From Erythrobacter sp. CCH5-A1 (GTDB lineage Bacteria > Pseudomonadota > Alphaproteobacteria > Sphingomonadales > Sphingomonadaceae), in the NCBI RefSeq assembly GCF_001557115.1, contig NZ_LSKQ01000202.1, forward strand, positions 33,956 through 97,955: a stretch of DNA of 64,000 nucleotides, written 5' to 3'. Shown piece after piece: positions 63,655 through 64,000 of this stretch (its first letter is position 1; each line of letters starts with the position of its first letter). Below the pieces are notes generated by a model. It ran no database searches and was not told where the DNA came from. It was given only the letters and a program-made list of their open reading frames with translations. Position numbers and translations under genes: made by a program.

Positions 63655-63909
63655 CTACGGCGCAAGCTGAATCCAGATGGTCGGCACGTCATATTTGGCA
63701 GCCCATTGCTGAGCGGCGGCCAAAGCAGCTTCAAGGCTAACGTCATCTTCGGCAAGTGAGCCATAGCCAACCCAATCACCATTAGCTTTGAACGAACCGC
63801 CTGACCCGGAAAACCTGCCATCGTCAGATGCCTCAATCCTTAGCCAACGCATATCGTCACCGTGGTCGGGCATGTCTTCACCGGGCGAAAGGTAAACGAC
63901 ACTGGTCAT
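63655..63909 (-). CDS. Hypothetical protein at the right edge
   Basis: An 84-residue product from ATG 63909 (MTSVVYLSPGEDMPDHGDDM to DVPTIWIQLAP). It is acidic, with an aromatic C-terminus and no signal peptide or membrane segment. I do not recognise it. GTG 63957 gives 100 residues, and the frame stays open to the window edge, so a longer gene cut by the edge is possible. Base composition here is clearly lower in G+C than in the neighbouring genes, suggesting different origin. Confidence 0.5.
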   Translation of the reverse strand: MTSVVYLSPGEDMPDHGDDMRWLRIEASDDGRFSGSGGSFKANGDWVGYGSLAEDDVSLEAALAAAQQWAAKYDVPTIWIQLAP

Positions 63910-64000
63910 CAGGCCATTCTGATCTGCATCACGAATGACCGCAATGGGTCGATGCACGAACCCGCTTCGCGGGAGTGTCGCTGGCGGCGAGGGTGATGTA

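Overview
The window is a stretch of high-G+C chromosome. Several things point to an alphaproteobacterium of the Sphingomonadales/Erythrobacteraceae type: TonB-dependent receptors of the Caulobacter/sphingomonad style, a Caulobacter-type D-xylonate dehydratase, Weimberg-pathway enzymes, and dense operons whose genes overlap by ATGA or GTGA. This assignment is inference from gene content; no rRNA is present.

Region 1 (1-24153) is a glucuronoxylan/xylose utilisation locus. It holds a GH43 (cut by the left edge), xylonate dehydratase, a LacI-family regulator, GH67 alpha-glucuronidase, GH3 beta-xylosidase/glucosidase, a GH10 xylanase made as a Tat lipoprotein, a large TonB receptor, an MFS sugar transporter, an alpha-ketoglutarate-semialdehyde dehydrogenase and a Tat-exported Gfo/Idh/MocA (GFOR-like) oxidoreductase. 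Embedded in it are three intact flavin-dependent halogenase-like proteins, a fourth degenerate one and a cupin_8/JmjC-like oxygenase. Three TG(G/T)TAGCGCTA(T/C)C(A/T) palindromes and one diverged copy lie at the control points, which suggests one LacI-type regulon. Expected flow: xylan is cut outside, taken up by the receptor, trimmed by GH67/GH43/GH3, and xylose is oxidised through xylonate to 2-oxoglutarate.

Region 2 (24165-36070) starts with a DUF4239-like membrane protein. A co-directional cluster follows: Tat-signal TldD, leaderless TldE, a DUF4159 protein, MoxR ATPase, DUF58, a BatA-type membrane protein, DUF4175 and a second large membrane protein. It looks like an envelope peptidase/chaperone system.

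Region 3 (36107-45056) has a DUF4153 membrane protein, an OmpR-type response regulator and a histidine kinase on the minus strand, then a NodT/MacA/MacB-type efflux operon on the plus strand.

Region 4 (45057-50001) has tRNA-Arg(TCT) with a nearby 20-bp copy of its 3' end, a YhhQ-type queuosine-precursor transporter, and a ppk-ppx polyphosphate operon with a Pho-box-like site upstream.

Region 5 (50165-58713) is a reduced type IV secretion operon (VirB1, B2, B3, B4, B6, B9, B10, B11). It has no recognisable VirB5, B7, B8, VirD4 or relaxase. A small TPR protein sits at its head.

Region 6 (58714-64000) opens with an AT-rich promoter region carrying Pho-box-like repeats, followed by a lipoprotein and a second TonB receptor. 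At the right edge, base composition drops and an unidentified open frame runs out of the window.
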